Positions 42,571-52,402 of a stretch of DNA of 64,000 bases are shown one piece after another. The notes beneath the pieces were generated by a model. That model was given only the letters and a program-made list of their open reading frames with translations, was not told the DNA's origin and did not search any database. This stretch comes from VRUE01 sp963697695. GTDB taxonomy: Bacteria; Actinomycetota; Thermoleophilia; Solirubrobacterales; 70-9. The number at the start of each line of letters is the position of its first letter. The first letter of the stretch is position 1. Position numbers and translations under genes: made by a program. The DNA lies in contig OY969094.1 in NCBI GenBank assembly GCA_963697695.1, positions 2,418,001 through 2,482,000 of the forward strand, in the 5' to 3' direction.

Positions 42571-43884
42571 GTGACCACAGGGCGCAAGCTCTTCGGAACC
42601 GATGGGGTCCGAGGAGAGGCCGGAACGTTCCTCACAGCCGAGTTGGCAACCGCGCTCGGCCGGGCGGCGACGGCTTCGCTGGCGGCCGAGCGGCCACAGG
42701 TTCTGATCGTCCGTGACCCACGCGAGTCTGGTCCGATGCTGGAGTCGGCGCTGGCGGCCGGGATCGCAGCCGCCGGTGGGGACGCCCTGCTTGGCGGCGT
42801 GCTGCCGACCCCTGCAGCCGCGATCTTGGTCAAACGCCTCGGCTTCGACCTTGCCGCGGTGGTCTCCGCCTCGCACAACCCCTACCGCGACAACGGGATC
42901 AAGTTCTTCTCGGCCCAGGGGACGAAGCTCGACGACGCCGACGAGGCAAGGATCGAGTCGCTGATCGAGACCGAGGGGGAGGCCGTCGAGCCGGGCCGGG
43001 TGCGCGAGCTGAACGGCGGCCTCGAGGACTACCTGCGCGCGCTCGAGACTGCCTTCCCGCTGGACCTCTCCGGGGTCACGGTGATGCTCGATTGCGCCAA
43101 CGGCGCAACCTTCCGCGCCGCGCCGGCGATCTTCGAGCGACTCGGGGCCACGATCGAGACGCTCGCCGACGAGCCCGACGGGCGCAACATCAACGACGGC
43201 TGCGGCTCGACCCACCTCGAGCAGATCGCCGAGCGAATCGCCGCTTCCGAGGCGACGATCGGATTCGCCTTCGACGGCGACGGCGATCGCGTGCTGGCGG
43301 TCGACGGTCGTGGCCGTACCCATGACGGCGACGAGCTGATCGCGCTGGCGGTCCGCGGGATGGCTGCGCGCGGCGAGCTCGGCGGTGGCGTGGCCGTAAC
43401 CGTGATGAGCAACTACGGCTTTCACCAGGCGATGGAGGCGGCGGAGATCGAGGTTGCGATAACCCAGGTCGGCGACCGCTACGTCCTCGACGAGCTGCGC
43501 GAGCGGGACTGGGCGGTCGGGGGCGAGCAGTCGGGACACATCATCGACACCCGTTTTGTCGCCACCGGTGACGGCATCGCCGCGGCGCTGATGACGATGC
43601 GGGAGCTGGGCGGCGGAGAGCTCTCCGATGTCGTGCCGATGGAGAAGCTGCCCCAGACGCTGGTCAACGTCAAGGTCGCCGACCGCGAGGCGGTGAACGG
43701 CGCCGCTGCAGTCTGGGAGGCGGTCGAGCGCGAGAGTGCGGCGCTCGAGGGGCGAGGCCGCGTGCTGCTGCGCCCGTCCGGCACCGAGCCCCTCGTGCGG
43801 GTGATGGCCGAGGCGCCGACGGCGGAGGAGGCAGACGCTGCTTGCGAACGCCTTGTCACCGTCGTCAAGCAAGAGCTGGGCTGA
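42571..43884 (+). CDS. glmM: Phosphoglucosamine mutase
   Basis: 437 residues, GTG start. Interconverts glucosamine-6-phosphate and glucosamine-1-phosphate for peptidoglycan precursors. Motifs: LFGTDGVRGEAG at the start, the phosphoserine loop VVSASHNPYRDNGIKFFS, the metal loop FAFDGDGDRVLAVD, the sugar loop GGEQSGHII and the phosphate-binding RPSGTEPLVRVM. It lies 34 bases before glmS, the preceding pathway step. Confidence 0.95.
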   Translation: MTTGRKLFGTDGVRGEAGTFLTAELATALGRAATASLAAERPQVLIVRDPRESGPMLESALAAGIAAAGGDALLGGVLPTPAAAILVKRLGFDLAAVVSASHNPYRDNGIKFFSAQGTKLDDADEARIESLIETEGEAVEPGRVRELNGGLEDYLRALETAFPLDLSGVTVMLDCANGATFRAAPAIFERLGATIETLADEPDGRNINDGCGSTHLEQIAERIAASEATIGFAFDGDGDRVLAVDGRGRTHDGDELIALAVRGMAARGELGGGVAVTVMSNYGFHQAMEAAEIEVAITQVGDRYVLDELRERDWAVGGEQSGHIIDTRFVATGDGIAAALMTMRELGGGELSDVVPMEKLPQTLVNVKVADREAVNGAAAVWEAVERESAALEGRGRVLLRPSGTEPLVRVMAEAPTAEEADAACERLVTVVKQELG

Positions 43885-43917
43885 GCCCCGGCCTCTACTC
43901 TTCAACCACCTCCCTTT

Positions 43918-45777
43918 ATGTGCGGAATCGTTGGATACGTCGGTGGGCGTCCCTGCCGCGACCTCCTGGTCGCCGGCTTGGAGAAGCTCGAGTACCGCGG
44001 CTATGACTCGGCCGGGGTGTCGGTGATCGAGGATGGCCGAATCGAGAGCGTGCGCGCGGTCGGCAATCTCGACAACCTGCGGGCGGCCTTCGCGGAAAGC
44101 GCCGAGAACGGCGGTGGCGTGGCGGTCGCCGCGCCACCGGCGACCACCGGCGTCGCCCACACCCGCTGGGCGACTCATGGTCGCGTCACCGAGGAGAACG
44201 CTCACCCGCACGGCGACTGCTCCGACCGCATTCACATCGTCCTCAACGGGATCGTCGAGAACCATGCCGAGCTGCGCCGCGAGCTCGCTGCCGAAGGACA
44301 CCACTTCAGCTCCGAGACCGACGCCGAGATCGTCGCCCACCTGATCGAGCGCCACTACGACGACGACCTCGCCGCCTCCGTGCGCGCCTCCTTCGCCGAG
44401 CTGCGCGGACACTACGCCTTCGTTGCGATGCACGCCGACGAGCCCGGGCTGCTGGTCGGCGCCCGCCGCGAGTGCCCGCTGGTGGCGGGCGTGGGGGAGG
44501 GCGAGACCTTCCTCGCCTCGGCGATCCCAGCCTTCCTCGCCCAGACCCGCGACGCGGTCGCGATCGAAAACGACGAGGTCGTCACGATCGACGCCTCCGG
44601 CGTGACGATCACCGACGCCTCCGGTGCTCCGGTCCAGCGTGAAGCGGAGCAGATCTCCTGGGACGAGGCCGCTGCCGAGAAGGGCGGCTACGAGACCTAC
44701 ATGCTGAAGGAGATCCACGAACAGGCCGACGCGGTCGCCGAGACGATCGCCGACCGGCTGCCGGGCGAGGACGGGGTCGACCTCTCCGAGGTGGAGCTCG
44801 ACGATTCCTATCTGCGCGACCTGAAACGGATCGTGATCGTCGCCTGCGGCACCTCCTACCACGCCGGCCTGATCGGCCGCTACGCGATCGAGGAGTGGGC
44901 GCGGGTGCCGGTCGAGATGGACATCGCCTCCGAGTACCGCTACCGCAACCCGGTGATCGGCTCCGGCGACCTGGTGATCGGGATGACCCAGTCGGGCGAG
45001 ACCGCCGACACCCTGGCGGCGATGCGCCTCGCCCGCGAGAACGGCGCCAAGGTGCTGGCGATCACCAACATCATGGGCAGCCAGGCGACCCGCGATTCCG
45101 ATGCCGTCCTCTACACCCGCGCCGGGCTCGAGGTCAGCGTCGCCGCGACCAAGACCTTCGTCGCCCAGGTCGCCGCGATGTACCTGCTCGGGCTGCGCCT
45201 GGCCGAGCTGCGTGGAACGCTCGCCCCCGAGCGTCTGGCCGAGCTGGTCGCTGAGCTGAAGGCGCTGCCTTCGCGGATCGAAACGACGATCGCCAACTGC
45301 GAGGACCGTGTGCGCGAGGTCGCCTCGACCCATCACAGCCAAGAGTTCTTCCTCTATCTGGGCCGGCACATCGGGCTGCCGGTCTGCCTCGAGGGTGCCC
45401 TGAAGCTGAAGGAGGTCTCCTACATCCCGACCGACGCTTATGCCGCCGGCGAGATGAAGCACGGCCCGATCGCCCTGCTCGACGAGTCGACTCCGGTCGT
45501 CTGCGTTGCGACCGAGAGCCCCGTCCTCGAGAAGGTCCTCTCCAACGTAGAGGAGGTGCGTGCCCGCGGCGCCGAGACGATCGCGATCGCCACCGAAGGG
45601 GACAAGCGGGTCGACGAGGTCGCCGACCAGACGATCGAGGTCGCCCGCACCGACTGGATCCTGCAGCCGATTGTCGCGATCCTGCCGCTGCAGCTACTCG
45701 CCTACGACATCGCCAGGGCCCGCGGTCTCAACGTCGATCAGCCGCGCAACCTGGCGAAGACGGTCACGGTCGAGTAG
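43918..45777 (+). CDS. glmS: Glutamine-fructose-6-phosphate aminotransferase
   Basis: 619 residues. Cys2 of MCGIVGYVGG is the N-terminal amidotransferase nucleophile, which fixes the start codon; LEKLEYRGYDSAG and HTRWATHG follow. The C-terminal half has two SIS isomerase domains (VACGTSYHAGLIGRYA; MTQSGETADTLAA; AATKTFVAQ) and ends NLAKTVTVE, as in all GlmS. Makes glucosamine-6-phosphate, the entry to cell-wall amino sugars. Confidence 0.96.
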   Translation: MCGIVGYVGGRPCRDLLVAGLEKLEYRGYDSAGVSVIEDGRIESVRAVGNLDNLRAAFAESAENGGGVAVAAPPATTGVAHTRWATHGRVTEENAHPHGDCSDRIHIVLNGIVENHAELRRELAAEGHHFSSETDAEIVAHLIERHYDDDLAASVRASFAELRGHYAFVAMHADEPGLLVGARRECPLVAGVGEGETFLASAIPAFLAQTRDAVAIENDEVVTIDASGVTITDASGAPVQREAEQISWDEAAAEKGGYETYMLKEIHEQADAVAETIADRLPGEDGVDLSEVELDDSYLRDLKRIVIVACGTSYHAGLIGRYAIEEWARVPVEMDIASEYRYRNPVIGSGDLVIGMTQSGETADTLAAMRLARENGAKVLAITNIMGSQATRDSDAVLYTRAGLEVSVAATKTFVAQVAAMYLLGLRLAELRGTLAPERLAELVAELKALPSRIETTIANCEDRVREVASTHHSQEFFLYLGRHIGLPVCLEGALKLKEVSYIPTDAYAAGEMKHGPIALLDESTPVVCVATESPVLEKVLSNVEEVRARGAETIAIATEGDKRVDEVADQTIEVARTDWILQPIVAILPLQLLAYDIARARGLNVDQPRNLAKTVTVE

Positions 45778-45806
45778 GCGCCTGGCCTCTCGTTAGGCTG
45801 CGCGCC

Positions 45807-47354
45807 ATGACCAGCCCCCGTCTCGTCCTCGCGCTGCTCGCTGCCCTTTTCTCGATCGCCCTCGCGGGCTGCGGTGACGGCGGCGGTTCGAGCTCCGATC
45901 CGGCGAGCGCCGCACCGGCGAAATCGCCCCTCTTCATCGAAGCCTCGCTGCGCCCGACCGGGGAGACGAAGTCGAATCTCGAAGCGCTGGCCCAGAAGAT
46001 CGCCGGAATCGACGACCTCGGCGCGACGATCGTCGAAGAGCTGGAATCGGGAAGCTCCGGCGGGGAGGTCGACTACGGGAAAGACGTCGAGCCCTGGCTC
46101 GGCGACAAGGGCGCCTTCTTCTTCCAGCGCTACGACGGCGATGAATTCACCGGCGTCGGCGCCGTGATCCAGAGCACCGACCCCGAGGTGACGCAGGCCT
46201 TCATCGACGAACAGGCGCAGTCCAGCGACGAGCCGATCGAGGATGCCTCTTACGAAGGGCTCGACTACAAGGTCGACAGCGAGGACGGGACAGCAATAGG
46301 GGTCATCGGCGACTTCTTCGTCTTCGGCGAAGACGAGCAGACTTTTCAGGATGCGGTCGACGCCTACGAAGGCGAATCGCTGGCCGAGGTCGAACGCTAC
46401 GAGGACGCGGTTGCGGCGGCTCCCGGCGACAGCTTCGCCGACGTCTATGTCGATGTCGGCGATCTGATCAGGCAGTCCGGCGAGGAAATCGACAGCCAGG
46501 CGCGAGGGGTGCTCGAGGGGGCGGGGGTCGATCCGGACGAAGCGACGGCGCTGGCCAGCGTCACGCCCGGCTCCGACCTGATCGAAATCGACGTCAGCAG
46601 CGACCTCGAGGGAACGCAGCCACCCACCGGCGATGCCTCGGCGCTGCTGGGCACGCTGCCGGCGGATTCCTTTGCTGCCCTGGCGGTCTCCGGCTTCGGC
46701 GACGAGCTCGGCGAAGCGATCGACAGCCTCGACAAGTCCGGCATCCCGCCGGATGTGCCCCCGGGGCAGCTGAAGAGCACGCTGAAGGCGATCGGGATCG
46801 ACCTCGACAAACTCGCGGCATCGGTCAGCGACGGAGCGGCCTTCGCCACAGGCGGCAGCGAGAGCAGCCTCGGCGGGGCGCTGGTCCTGAGCACCGACAA
46901 TTCGGGCGAAGCAGCCGACGCCGTCGCCAGCCTCGGTTCGCTGCTGCGTTTCTCCAAAACCCCTGGAGTGACGGCGGTCAGCGGCAAAGCCAGCGGTTTC
47001 TCGATTCGCGATCCGGAGCTCGGTCCCCGGCCGGCCGTGGTTGTCGCCAAGGGCGAGCGAATCGCGATCGGCTACGGGCTCGCAGAGACCTTGCGCGGTC
47101 TTTCGACCTCTGGTGCGAGACTCGCGGACGACCCGGACTACAAGGCGGGGACCTCGGCTCTCGGCAACACGCCGATCGACGCTTTCGTCGACGGGCCGGC
47201 AGCGCTGCAGCTCGCCGAAGCTCTGGTGCCGCGGTCGGAGACCGATTTCCAGAACGCCAAGCCCTACCTGAGGAAGGTTCGCTTCATCGCGGTCGGCAGC
47301 GGCAGCGAAGGCGAACTGGCGACGGCCAAGCTGATCGTCGGCATCGAGAAGTAG
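45807..47354 (+). CDS. DUF3352-type lipoprotein
   Basis: 515 residues. A short signal sequence ends in the lipobox SIALAGC (Cys21), so the protein is attached to the outer membrane leaflet. The mature part has repeated acidic alpha/beta segments, for example VEPWLGDKGAFFFQRY and DYKVDSEDGTAIGVIGDFF, the pattern of DUF3352 proteins. Their function is unknown. It sits between glmS and acpS. Confidence 0.78.
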   Translation: MTSPRLVLALLAALFSIALAGCGDGGGSSSDPASAAPAKSPLFIEASLRPTGETKSNLEALAQKIAGIDDLGATIVEELESGSSGGEVDYGKDVEPWLGDKGAFFFQRYDGDEFTGVGAVIQSTDPEVTQAFIDEQAQSSDEPIEDASYEGLDYKVDSEDGTAIGVIGDFFVFGEDEQTFQDAVDAYEGESLAEVERYEDAVAAAPGDSFADVYVDVGDLIRQSGEEIDSQARGVLEGAGVDPDEATALASVTPGSDLIEIDVSSDLEGTQPPTGDASALLGTLPADSFAALAVSGFGDELGEAIDSLDKSGIPPDVPPGQLKSTLKAIGIDLDKLAASVSDGAAFATGGSESSLGGALVLSTDNSGEAADAVASLGSLLRFSKTPGVTAVSGKASGFSIRDPELGPRPAVVVAKGERIAIGYGLAETLRGLSTSGARLADDPDYKAGTSALGNTPIDAFVDGPAALQLAEALVPRSETDFQNAKPYLRKVRFIAVGSGSEGELATAKLIVGIEK

Positions 47355-47362
47355 GCCGCCCG

Positions 47363-47719
47363 ATGGCTCCCGCGGTCGGCATCGATCTGCTCGAGATCGA
47401 TCGGCTGGAGCGCGCGCTGGAGCGCCATCCCCGCCTCGCCGAGCGCGTCTTCACCGAGGCCGAGCGCGAGTACGCCGCGGCCCGGGCCCGCCCGGCTCGC
47501 CACCTGGCCGCCCGCTTCGCCGCCAAGGAGGCGGTGATCAAGGCCCTCGGCCTCCGCGGCGGTTTCCTGCGCGAGGTCGAGGTCGTCGCGGGCGAGCCGC
47601 CCTCGGTGCGCCTTTCGGGGCGCGCTGCCGAGGCCGCTGCGGAGCAGAGCATCGAGATCTCGCTGACCCACTCGCGCGATTACGCAGCCGCCGTGGCGAT
47701 GGCTCACCCGAGTCGCTAG
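47363..47719 (+). CDS. acpS: Holo-[acyl-carrier-protein] synthase
   Basis: 118 residues. Transfers 4'-phosphopantetheine from CoA to acyl carrier protein. Key residues: Asp in AVGIDLLEIDRLERAL, then RVFTEAEREYA and the metal-binding Glu in ARFAAKEAVIKALG; the C-terminal SLTHSRDYAAAVAM is typical. The TAG stop (47717-47719) lies inside the GCTAGC target of the insertion sequence that follows directly. Confidence 0.92.
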   Translation: MAPAVGIDLLEIDRLERALERHPRLAERVFTEAEREYAAARARPARHLAARFAAKEAVIKALGLRGGFLREVEVVAGEPPSVRLSGRAAEAAAEQSIEISLTHSRDYAAAVAMAHPSR

Positions 47720-47720
47720 C

Positions 47721-48772
47721 TGTAGTTCCTAACCACCTTCGTCAGTAGCTGAGACATCCGGGCCTCGCTGGAGGCTGGAGCTGCGAAGCCAAACCAGCCC
47801 CAGGAGGTCCGGATGCAAGTCCACGCTAGAGCACGCCTTACGCCGAAAGGCAGGGCCCTTGTCATAGAGAGGGTCTTGGAGCACGGTTGGTCGGCAAGGG
47901 CGGCGGCCGAGGCCGCCGGCGTTGCCGACCAACCGTCTATCGCTGGATCTCCCGCTACCGCTCCGAGGGAGAGGCCGGCCTACTTGACCGCTCCTCGGCC
48001 CCGCACTCGATCCCCCACCGGACACCGCGCGAGAGGGTCGCCGCGATCCTGGCCCTTCGCCGCCTGCGGATGACCTCGACTGAGATCGCCGAGCTGCTCG
48101 CAATGCCCCTCTCGACGGTATCGGTGGTGTTGAAACGCGAGGGGCTTGGCAAGCTCAGCCGGCTGGAGCCACCTGAGCCACCCAATCGCTACGAGAGACG
48201 GCAACCGGGCGAGCTGATCCACATCGACGTCAAGAAGCTGGGCCGCATCCTCAAGCCGGGTCACCGGGTGACCGGCAATAGGCGGGGACAGGCGAGCACC
48301 CACCGCAACGGCAAGCCCGTGCGTCTCGCCGGCTGGGAGTTCGTCCACATCGCCATCGACGATCACTCTCGCCTGGCCTACGCCGAGGTTCTGTCCAACG
48401 AGCGAGGCGAGACCGCAGTTGGCTTCCTGCGCCGGGCGGTTGGGTTCTTCGCCTCTCACGGGATCTCGGTGCAGCGGGTCATGACCGACAACGGCTCGCC
48501 CTACGTCTCCTCTGTCCACGCCCTCGCCTGCCGCGAGCTCGGCCTGCGCCACCTGCGCACCCAGCCCTATCGTCCTCGCACTAACGGCAAGGCCGAGCGC
48601 TTCATCCAGACGATGCTGCGCGAGTGGGCCTATGGACGGGTCTTTCCCACCAGCGCAGAGCGCACCGCGGCGCTGCCTTCCTGGCTCGAGCGCTACAACT
48701 GGCGAAGACCACACGGCAGCCTCGGCCACCGACCGCCCGCGTCAAGGCTGACGAACGTTGCTGGGAACTACA
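47721..48772 (+). mobile_element. IS481-family insertion sequence, copy 2
   Basis: 1052 bp with inverted repeats starting TGTAGTTCC (21 of 25 matches between the ends). Flanked on both sides by the 6-bp direct repeat GCTAGC (47715-47720 and 48773-48778), matching the NCTAGN target rule known for IS481. The preserved duplication argues for a recent insertion, despite a frameshift in its transposase. It separates acpS from the VPS62-like gene. Confidence 0.92.
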
Positions 48773-48777
48773 GCTAG
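47813..48777 (+). pseudogene. IS481-family transposase with a frameshift
   Basis: The first frame (MQVHARARLTPKGRALVIER to EAAGV) carries the N-terminal helix-turn-helix; near 47927 the reading must shift by -1 to continue as RPTVYRWISRYRSEGEAGLL. The core is intact: VHIAIDDHSRLAYAEV, VMTDNGSPYVS, PRTNGKAERFIQ. No slippery heptamer or structure suggesting programmed frameshifting was seen, so a one-base deletion is more likely. The stop codon TAG (48775-48777) lies beyond the element, in the duplicated target. Confidence 0.85.
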
Positions 48778-48818
48778 CGCGGCATCGCTCAGGCGATCTC
48801 GACTGTAGGGTGCTGCCC

Positions 48819-50366
48819 GTGAGCGGGAAGGCGAAGGCGGCGATCGTGCTCGGGTTCGTGCTCAGCTTCGTCGCCGGCGGGGCGCTGGTCTTCATTTTGA
48901 AGGAAAACCACCGGGTCGAGGTGACTCCGGATCGCGGCCGGGCCTACGCCCCGGTGATCGGGACCGAAGCTGCGGAACTTGCCGAGCGCTTCCGGCCGCA
49001 GTTGATGTTCGACAGCCGCGAGCGCTGGCGCCCGGTCTCGGTCGAGAGCCTGTTCGCGGAGCGCAACGAGGGCAACAATCCGCTGCACAGTTTCTGCAAG
49101 CGCGTCCAGAGTGGCGTCGAATGCGAGCCGATCGACGACCTCGCCGAGTTCGAGACGCTGGTCTCCGAAAACAGCGCCCAGGGCAGCTCTACCTACGTCG
49201 ACATCGCCGGCAGGAAGCTCGGTGACTACCGGGCGCCGCGTCGCAGCCTCGCCTGCGCGGAGGCCGGTCTCTGGGACTGCGACGACGATCCGGGCTCGGC
49301 GATCTATTACAGCGTCGTCTCCTCCAACGAGCGCTTCTACATCGACTACTGGTGGTTCATGCGCTTCAACCACTTCGGCCTGACCAGTTGCTCGGCAGAG
49401 ATCGATCTCTGTGGCGAGCACGAGGGCGACTGGGAGGGCGTCACCCTCGTCACCGCTCCCAACGACAGCAGCAGCCTCGACTACGTCGTCTACGCGGCTC
49501 ACAACGGCACCTTTCGCTATCCCGCGCGGGCACTGATCCCAGCAGGACAGCGACGGCCTCAGGTGTTCGTCGCCGACGGCAGCCACGCCTCATACCCCAA
49601 ACCCTGCTCGAGTCCCTGCTCGCAGCCGATCGCCTTCGCCGGCCTGGTCGGCCTGCCGGAGTCGAGCACGGACGGGAAGCGGGCGTGGGCCCGCAACGAC
49701 GACTCCTGCGAGACCCCCTCTGCCGGATCCTGCCTGCTGCCCCTGCCGCCTGTCGAACCCGGCCGTTCCCCCTGGACCACCTGGGCTGGCCTTTGGGGAG
49801 AGTCTTGCGGCAGCCGCTGCGGCACCAAGCATCCGCAGGCGCCGGCATCGCCGGGCCTGCAGGCGCGCTTCCAGTCGCCATGGTGCTCGATCCAGACCGG
49901 TGCCCTGACCTGCGACACCACCGCCCAGGGCTGCAGCGACTGGCTGGGCCCAGTGGTCGCGGCGCTGGCCTGTAATCCGGCGGCGGTCTCACGCAGCCTG
50001 ACCGAGCCGGAGGAGCTGCCGAGCGGTGGGCTGAAGCTCACGGTCATCCCCGCCGATGGCAAGGCGCGTCGGATCAGCCCGACCACGCGCGGGATCGTGC
50101 AGGCGCTGGGCCCGCCGCTGCGGGTCGGCGATCGCCTCCAGGTCAGCGACGCGGGGGCGAGCACCGAGATCCTGATCCGCGCCCAGGAGGGCAACCGCCT
50201 GCTCGAGGCCCGCTTCAGTCCCTTCACCAGCGGGGCCGCCGGCCAGCGGCTCGAGATCACGGTCGAAGCAACCGAAGGCGGCATCCCGGTTCTGCGCGCG
50301 GTGGACATCGACGGAGCCAGAGTCGCCCCGGTCGAAAGAAGGCGCATCGCGCTGAAACCCAGCTGA
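48819..50366 (+). CDS. Exported protein with VPS62-like domain
   Basis: 515 residues from GTG 48819. An N-terminal membrane segment (AAIVLGFVLSFVAGGALVFI) precedes a domain with RFRPQLMFDSRERWRPV, IDYWWFMRFNHF, CGEHEGDWEGVTLV and FVADGSHASYP, the conserved core of VPS62/DUF946-type proteins. About 14 cysteines suggest disulfides outside the cell. The C-terminal 130 residues form a separate beta-rich domain. The insertion sequence ends 46 bases upstream and may have displaced its promoter. Molecular function unknown. Confidence 0.75.
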   Translation: MSGKAKAAIVLGFVLSFVAGGALVFILKENHRVEVTPDRGRAYAPVIGTEAAELAERFRPQLMFDSRERWRPVSVESLFAERNEGNNPLHSFCKRVQSGVECEPIDDLAEFETLVSENSAQGSSTYVDIAGRKLGDYRAPRRSLACAEAGLWDCDDDPGSAIYYSVVSSNERFYIDYWWFMRFNHFGLTSCSAEIDLCGEHEGDWEGVTLVTAPNDSSSLDYVVYAAHNGTFRYPARALIPAGQRRPQVFVADGSHASYPKPCSSPCSQPIAFAGLVGLPESSTDGKRAWARNDDSCETPSAGSCLLPLPPVEPGRSPWTTWAGLWGESCGSRCGTKHPQAPASPGLQARFQSPWCSIQTGALTCDTTAQGCSDWLGPVVAALACNPAAVSRSLTEPEELPSGGLKLTVIPADGKARRISPTTRGIVQALGPPLRVGDRLQVSDAGASTEILIRAQEGNRLLEARFSPFTSGAAGQRLEITVEATEGGIPVLRAVDIDGARVAPVERRRIALKPS

Positions 50367-50398
50367 GGCGGGAATCGCCTCAGTAGGCTGGCTGCGCA

Positions 50399-51919
50399 AT
50401 GGAGCCCTGGCTCACCCCCCTCCACGACTCCGAGGGAATGCGCTCGGTAGATCGCTGGGCGATCGAGGAGAAGGGAGTCCCCTCGCTCGAGCTGATGGAG
50501 GCCGCTGGGCACGCCGTCGCCGAGGCGGTCGCCGGCCTCGCCCCGGAGGGCCCGGTCAGGGTCGTCTGCGGCAAGGGCAACAACGCCGGAGATGGGCTGG
50601 TGGCCGCTCGCCTGCTGGCGGAGATGGGATTCGAGGTCGAGGCGCTGCTCCTCTGGCCAGGGGAGGAGCTGAGCGGCGACGCCGCGGCGAACCTCGAGCG
50701 CTTCGCTGCTGAGCGGGTCGAGGAGGGTCTCGACGGGCGGCTGGCCGGCTCGGGCGCGGTCGTCGACGCGATCTTCGGCACCGGCTTCGCCGGGACACCA
50801 CGCGAACCGGCGCTGGCGGTGATCGACGCGATCAACCGCTGCGGAGTGCCGGTCGTCGCCTGCGACATCGCCTCCGGGGTCGACGCTTCCAGCGGGGAGG
50901 TCGAAGGTGCTGCGGTCGAGGCCGACCTCACCGTCGCCTTCCACGCGGCAAAGATCGGGCACCGGATCGCCCCCGGCAAGTGGCACGCGGGTGAGCTGCG
51001 GGTGGCGCCGATCGGGATTCCCGTCGGCGCTCCGGGCGAGCCCTTCGCCGGCACGATCGGACCGGCGGTGCTCGACCTGGCGCCGCGCCGCGGTCCCCGC
51101 TCGACCAAGTTCAGCTCCGGGCAGGTCGTGATCGCAGGCGGTTCGCGGGGCCTCACCGGCGCCGTCCAGATGTCATCTCAGGCGGCGATCCGCGCCGGGG
51201 CCGGCTACGCGACCGTCGCTGTGCCGGCGGACCTCGAGCTCGTCTTCGAGCAGGGCCAGCCCGAGGTGATGTCGGTCGGCTGCCCTGGCGGGGACGGATG
51301 CCTGGCGCCGGCCTCGCTCAAGTCCGTCCTGCGCACTTTCGAGCGCGCCGCCGCCGGCGTCCTCGGTCCGGGACTCGGGCGCGATCCCGGCTCGGTCGAG
51401 CTGGTTCGCGATGCAGCCGCTGCGATCGAGGCCCCGCTGGTGGTCGACGCCGACGGCCTCAACGCCTTTGCCGGTGAGGTCGGGCGGATCGCCGGCCGAA
51501 GCGCCTCCACTGTCCTCACCCCGCATGCGGGCGAGCTGGGACGATTGCTGGACCGTTCCTCGGAGGAGATCTCTGCCCATCGGCTTTCCTCGGCACGAGA
51601 GGCAGCACGCCTCGCCGGTGCGGTCGTCGTCCTCAAGGGCGACGACACGATCGTCACCGACGGCGAGCGGGTCGCGGTCAACGCGCTCTCGGCTCCGGCG
51701 CTGGCCACTGCCGGCACAGGCGATGTCCTGTCCGGGATCGTTGCGGCACTGCTGTCCCGCGGTCTGGAGCCTTTTGCCGCAGCCTGCGCCGCGGTCCTTG
51801 CCCACGCCCGCGCCGGCCGCGACGCCGCGATCCGGATCGGCGCGGCCGAGTCGGTGATCGCCGGCGACGTGATCGCTTCGGTCCCGGCGGGGATGCTTCG
51901 CGACTCGCGCGTCGAATAA
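50399..51919 (+). CDS. nnr: Bifunctional NAD(P)H-hydrate epimerase/dehydratase
   Basis: 506 residues. The N-terminal YjeF epimerase domain shows VVCGKGNNAGDGLVAARLLA and VDAIFGTGFAG; the C-terminal ADP-dependent dehydratase domain shows GPGLGRDPGS, VVDADGLNAFA, LTPHAGELGRLL and ATAGTGDVLSGIVAALL with the catalytic Asp. Together they repair hydrated NADH and NADPH. The fused form is normal. First of a co-directional series with the CBS, alr and cca genes. Confidence 0.93.
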   Translation: MEPWLTPLHDSEGMRSVDRWAIEEKGVPSLELMEAAGHAVAEAVAGLAPEGPVRVVCGKGNNAGDGLVAARLLAEMGFEVEALLLWPGEELSGDAAANLERFAAERVEEGLDGRLAGSGAVVDAIFGTGFAGTPREPALAVIDAINRCGVPVVACDIASGVDASSGEVEGAAVEADLTVAFHAAKIGHRIAPGKWHAGELRVAPIGIPVGAPGEPFAGTIGPAVLDLAPRRGPRSTKFSSGQVVIAGGSRGLTGAVQMSSQAAIRAGAGYATVAVPADLELVFEQGQPEVMSVGCPGGDGCLAPASLKSVLRTFERAAAGVLGPGLGRDPGSVELVRDAAAAIEAPLVVDADGLNAFAGEVGRIAGRSASTVLTPHAGELGRLLDRSSEEISAHRLSSAREAARLAGAVVVLKGDDTIVTDGERVAVNALSAPALATAGTGDVLSGIVAALLSRGLEPFAAACAAVLAHARAGRDAAIRIGAAESVIAGDVIASVPAGMLRDSRVE

Positions 51920-51934
51920 CCTCGCTGCCTGCCG

Positions 51935-52399
51935 ATGAAGACAGCCGCTGAAATCATGGACGCCGACGTGCCGAGCGTCTCCCCGGAGGCCGACGCCCGC
52001 GCTGCGATCGAGCTGCTGGCGAAGACCGATATGGGGGCGATCCCGGTGGTGGACGAGGATCGCAAGGTGGTAGGGATCGTCAGCGAGTCGGACCTCGTTC
52101 TCAGCGACGAGGAGGCTGACCTGCACCTGCCCCACTACCTCAACATCATGGGCGGCATCGTCTTCGTCGGCTCGATGAAGGGCTTCGAAGAGCGGCTCAA
52201 CAAGGCTTTCGCGACCAAGGTCTCGGAGCTGATGAGCGCCGACCCGGTCGTCGCCGGCGTCGGTGACGATGCCGAGGCGGTGGCGCAGACGATCGCCGAG
52301 TCGCACCACAACCACCTGCCCGTGGTCGACGCCGAGGGGCGCCTCGCCGGCCTGGTCACGCGGGCTGATGCGCTCGCCGCGCTCGTCGCCGACGGCTAG
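51935..52399 (+). CDS. Protein with two CBS domains
   Basis: 154 residues consisting almost only of a CBS pair: first unit AAEIMDADVPSVSPEADARA ... GAIPVVDEDRKVVGIVSESD; second unit VSELMSADPVVAGVGDDAEA ... HLPVVDAEGRLAGLVTRADA. CBS pairs bind adenosine nucleotides and act as sensors. It lies 15 bases after nnr and 3 before alr, so it is in the same transcript. The partner it regulates is unknown. Confidence 0.88.
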   Translation: MKTAAEIMDADVPSVSPEADARAAIELLAKTDMGAIPVVDEDRKVVGIVSESDLVLSDEEADLHLPHYLNIMGGIVFVGSMKGFEERLNKAFATKVSELMSADPVVAGVGDDAEAVAQTIAESHHNHLPVVDAEGRLAGLVTRADALAALVADG

Positions 52400-52402
52400 G
52401 CC

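Noticed and set aside
42496..45462. A 988-codon minus-strand open frame opposite glmM and glmS
   Set aside because: Both plus-strand genes are certain; the frame is an antisense artefact of codon bias and lacks any recognisable motif.
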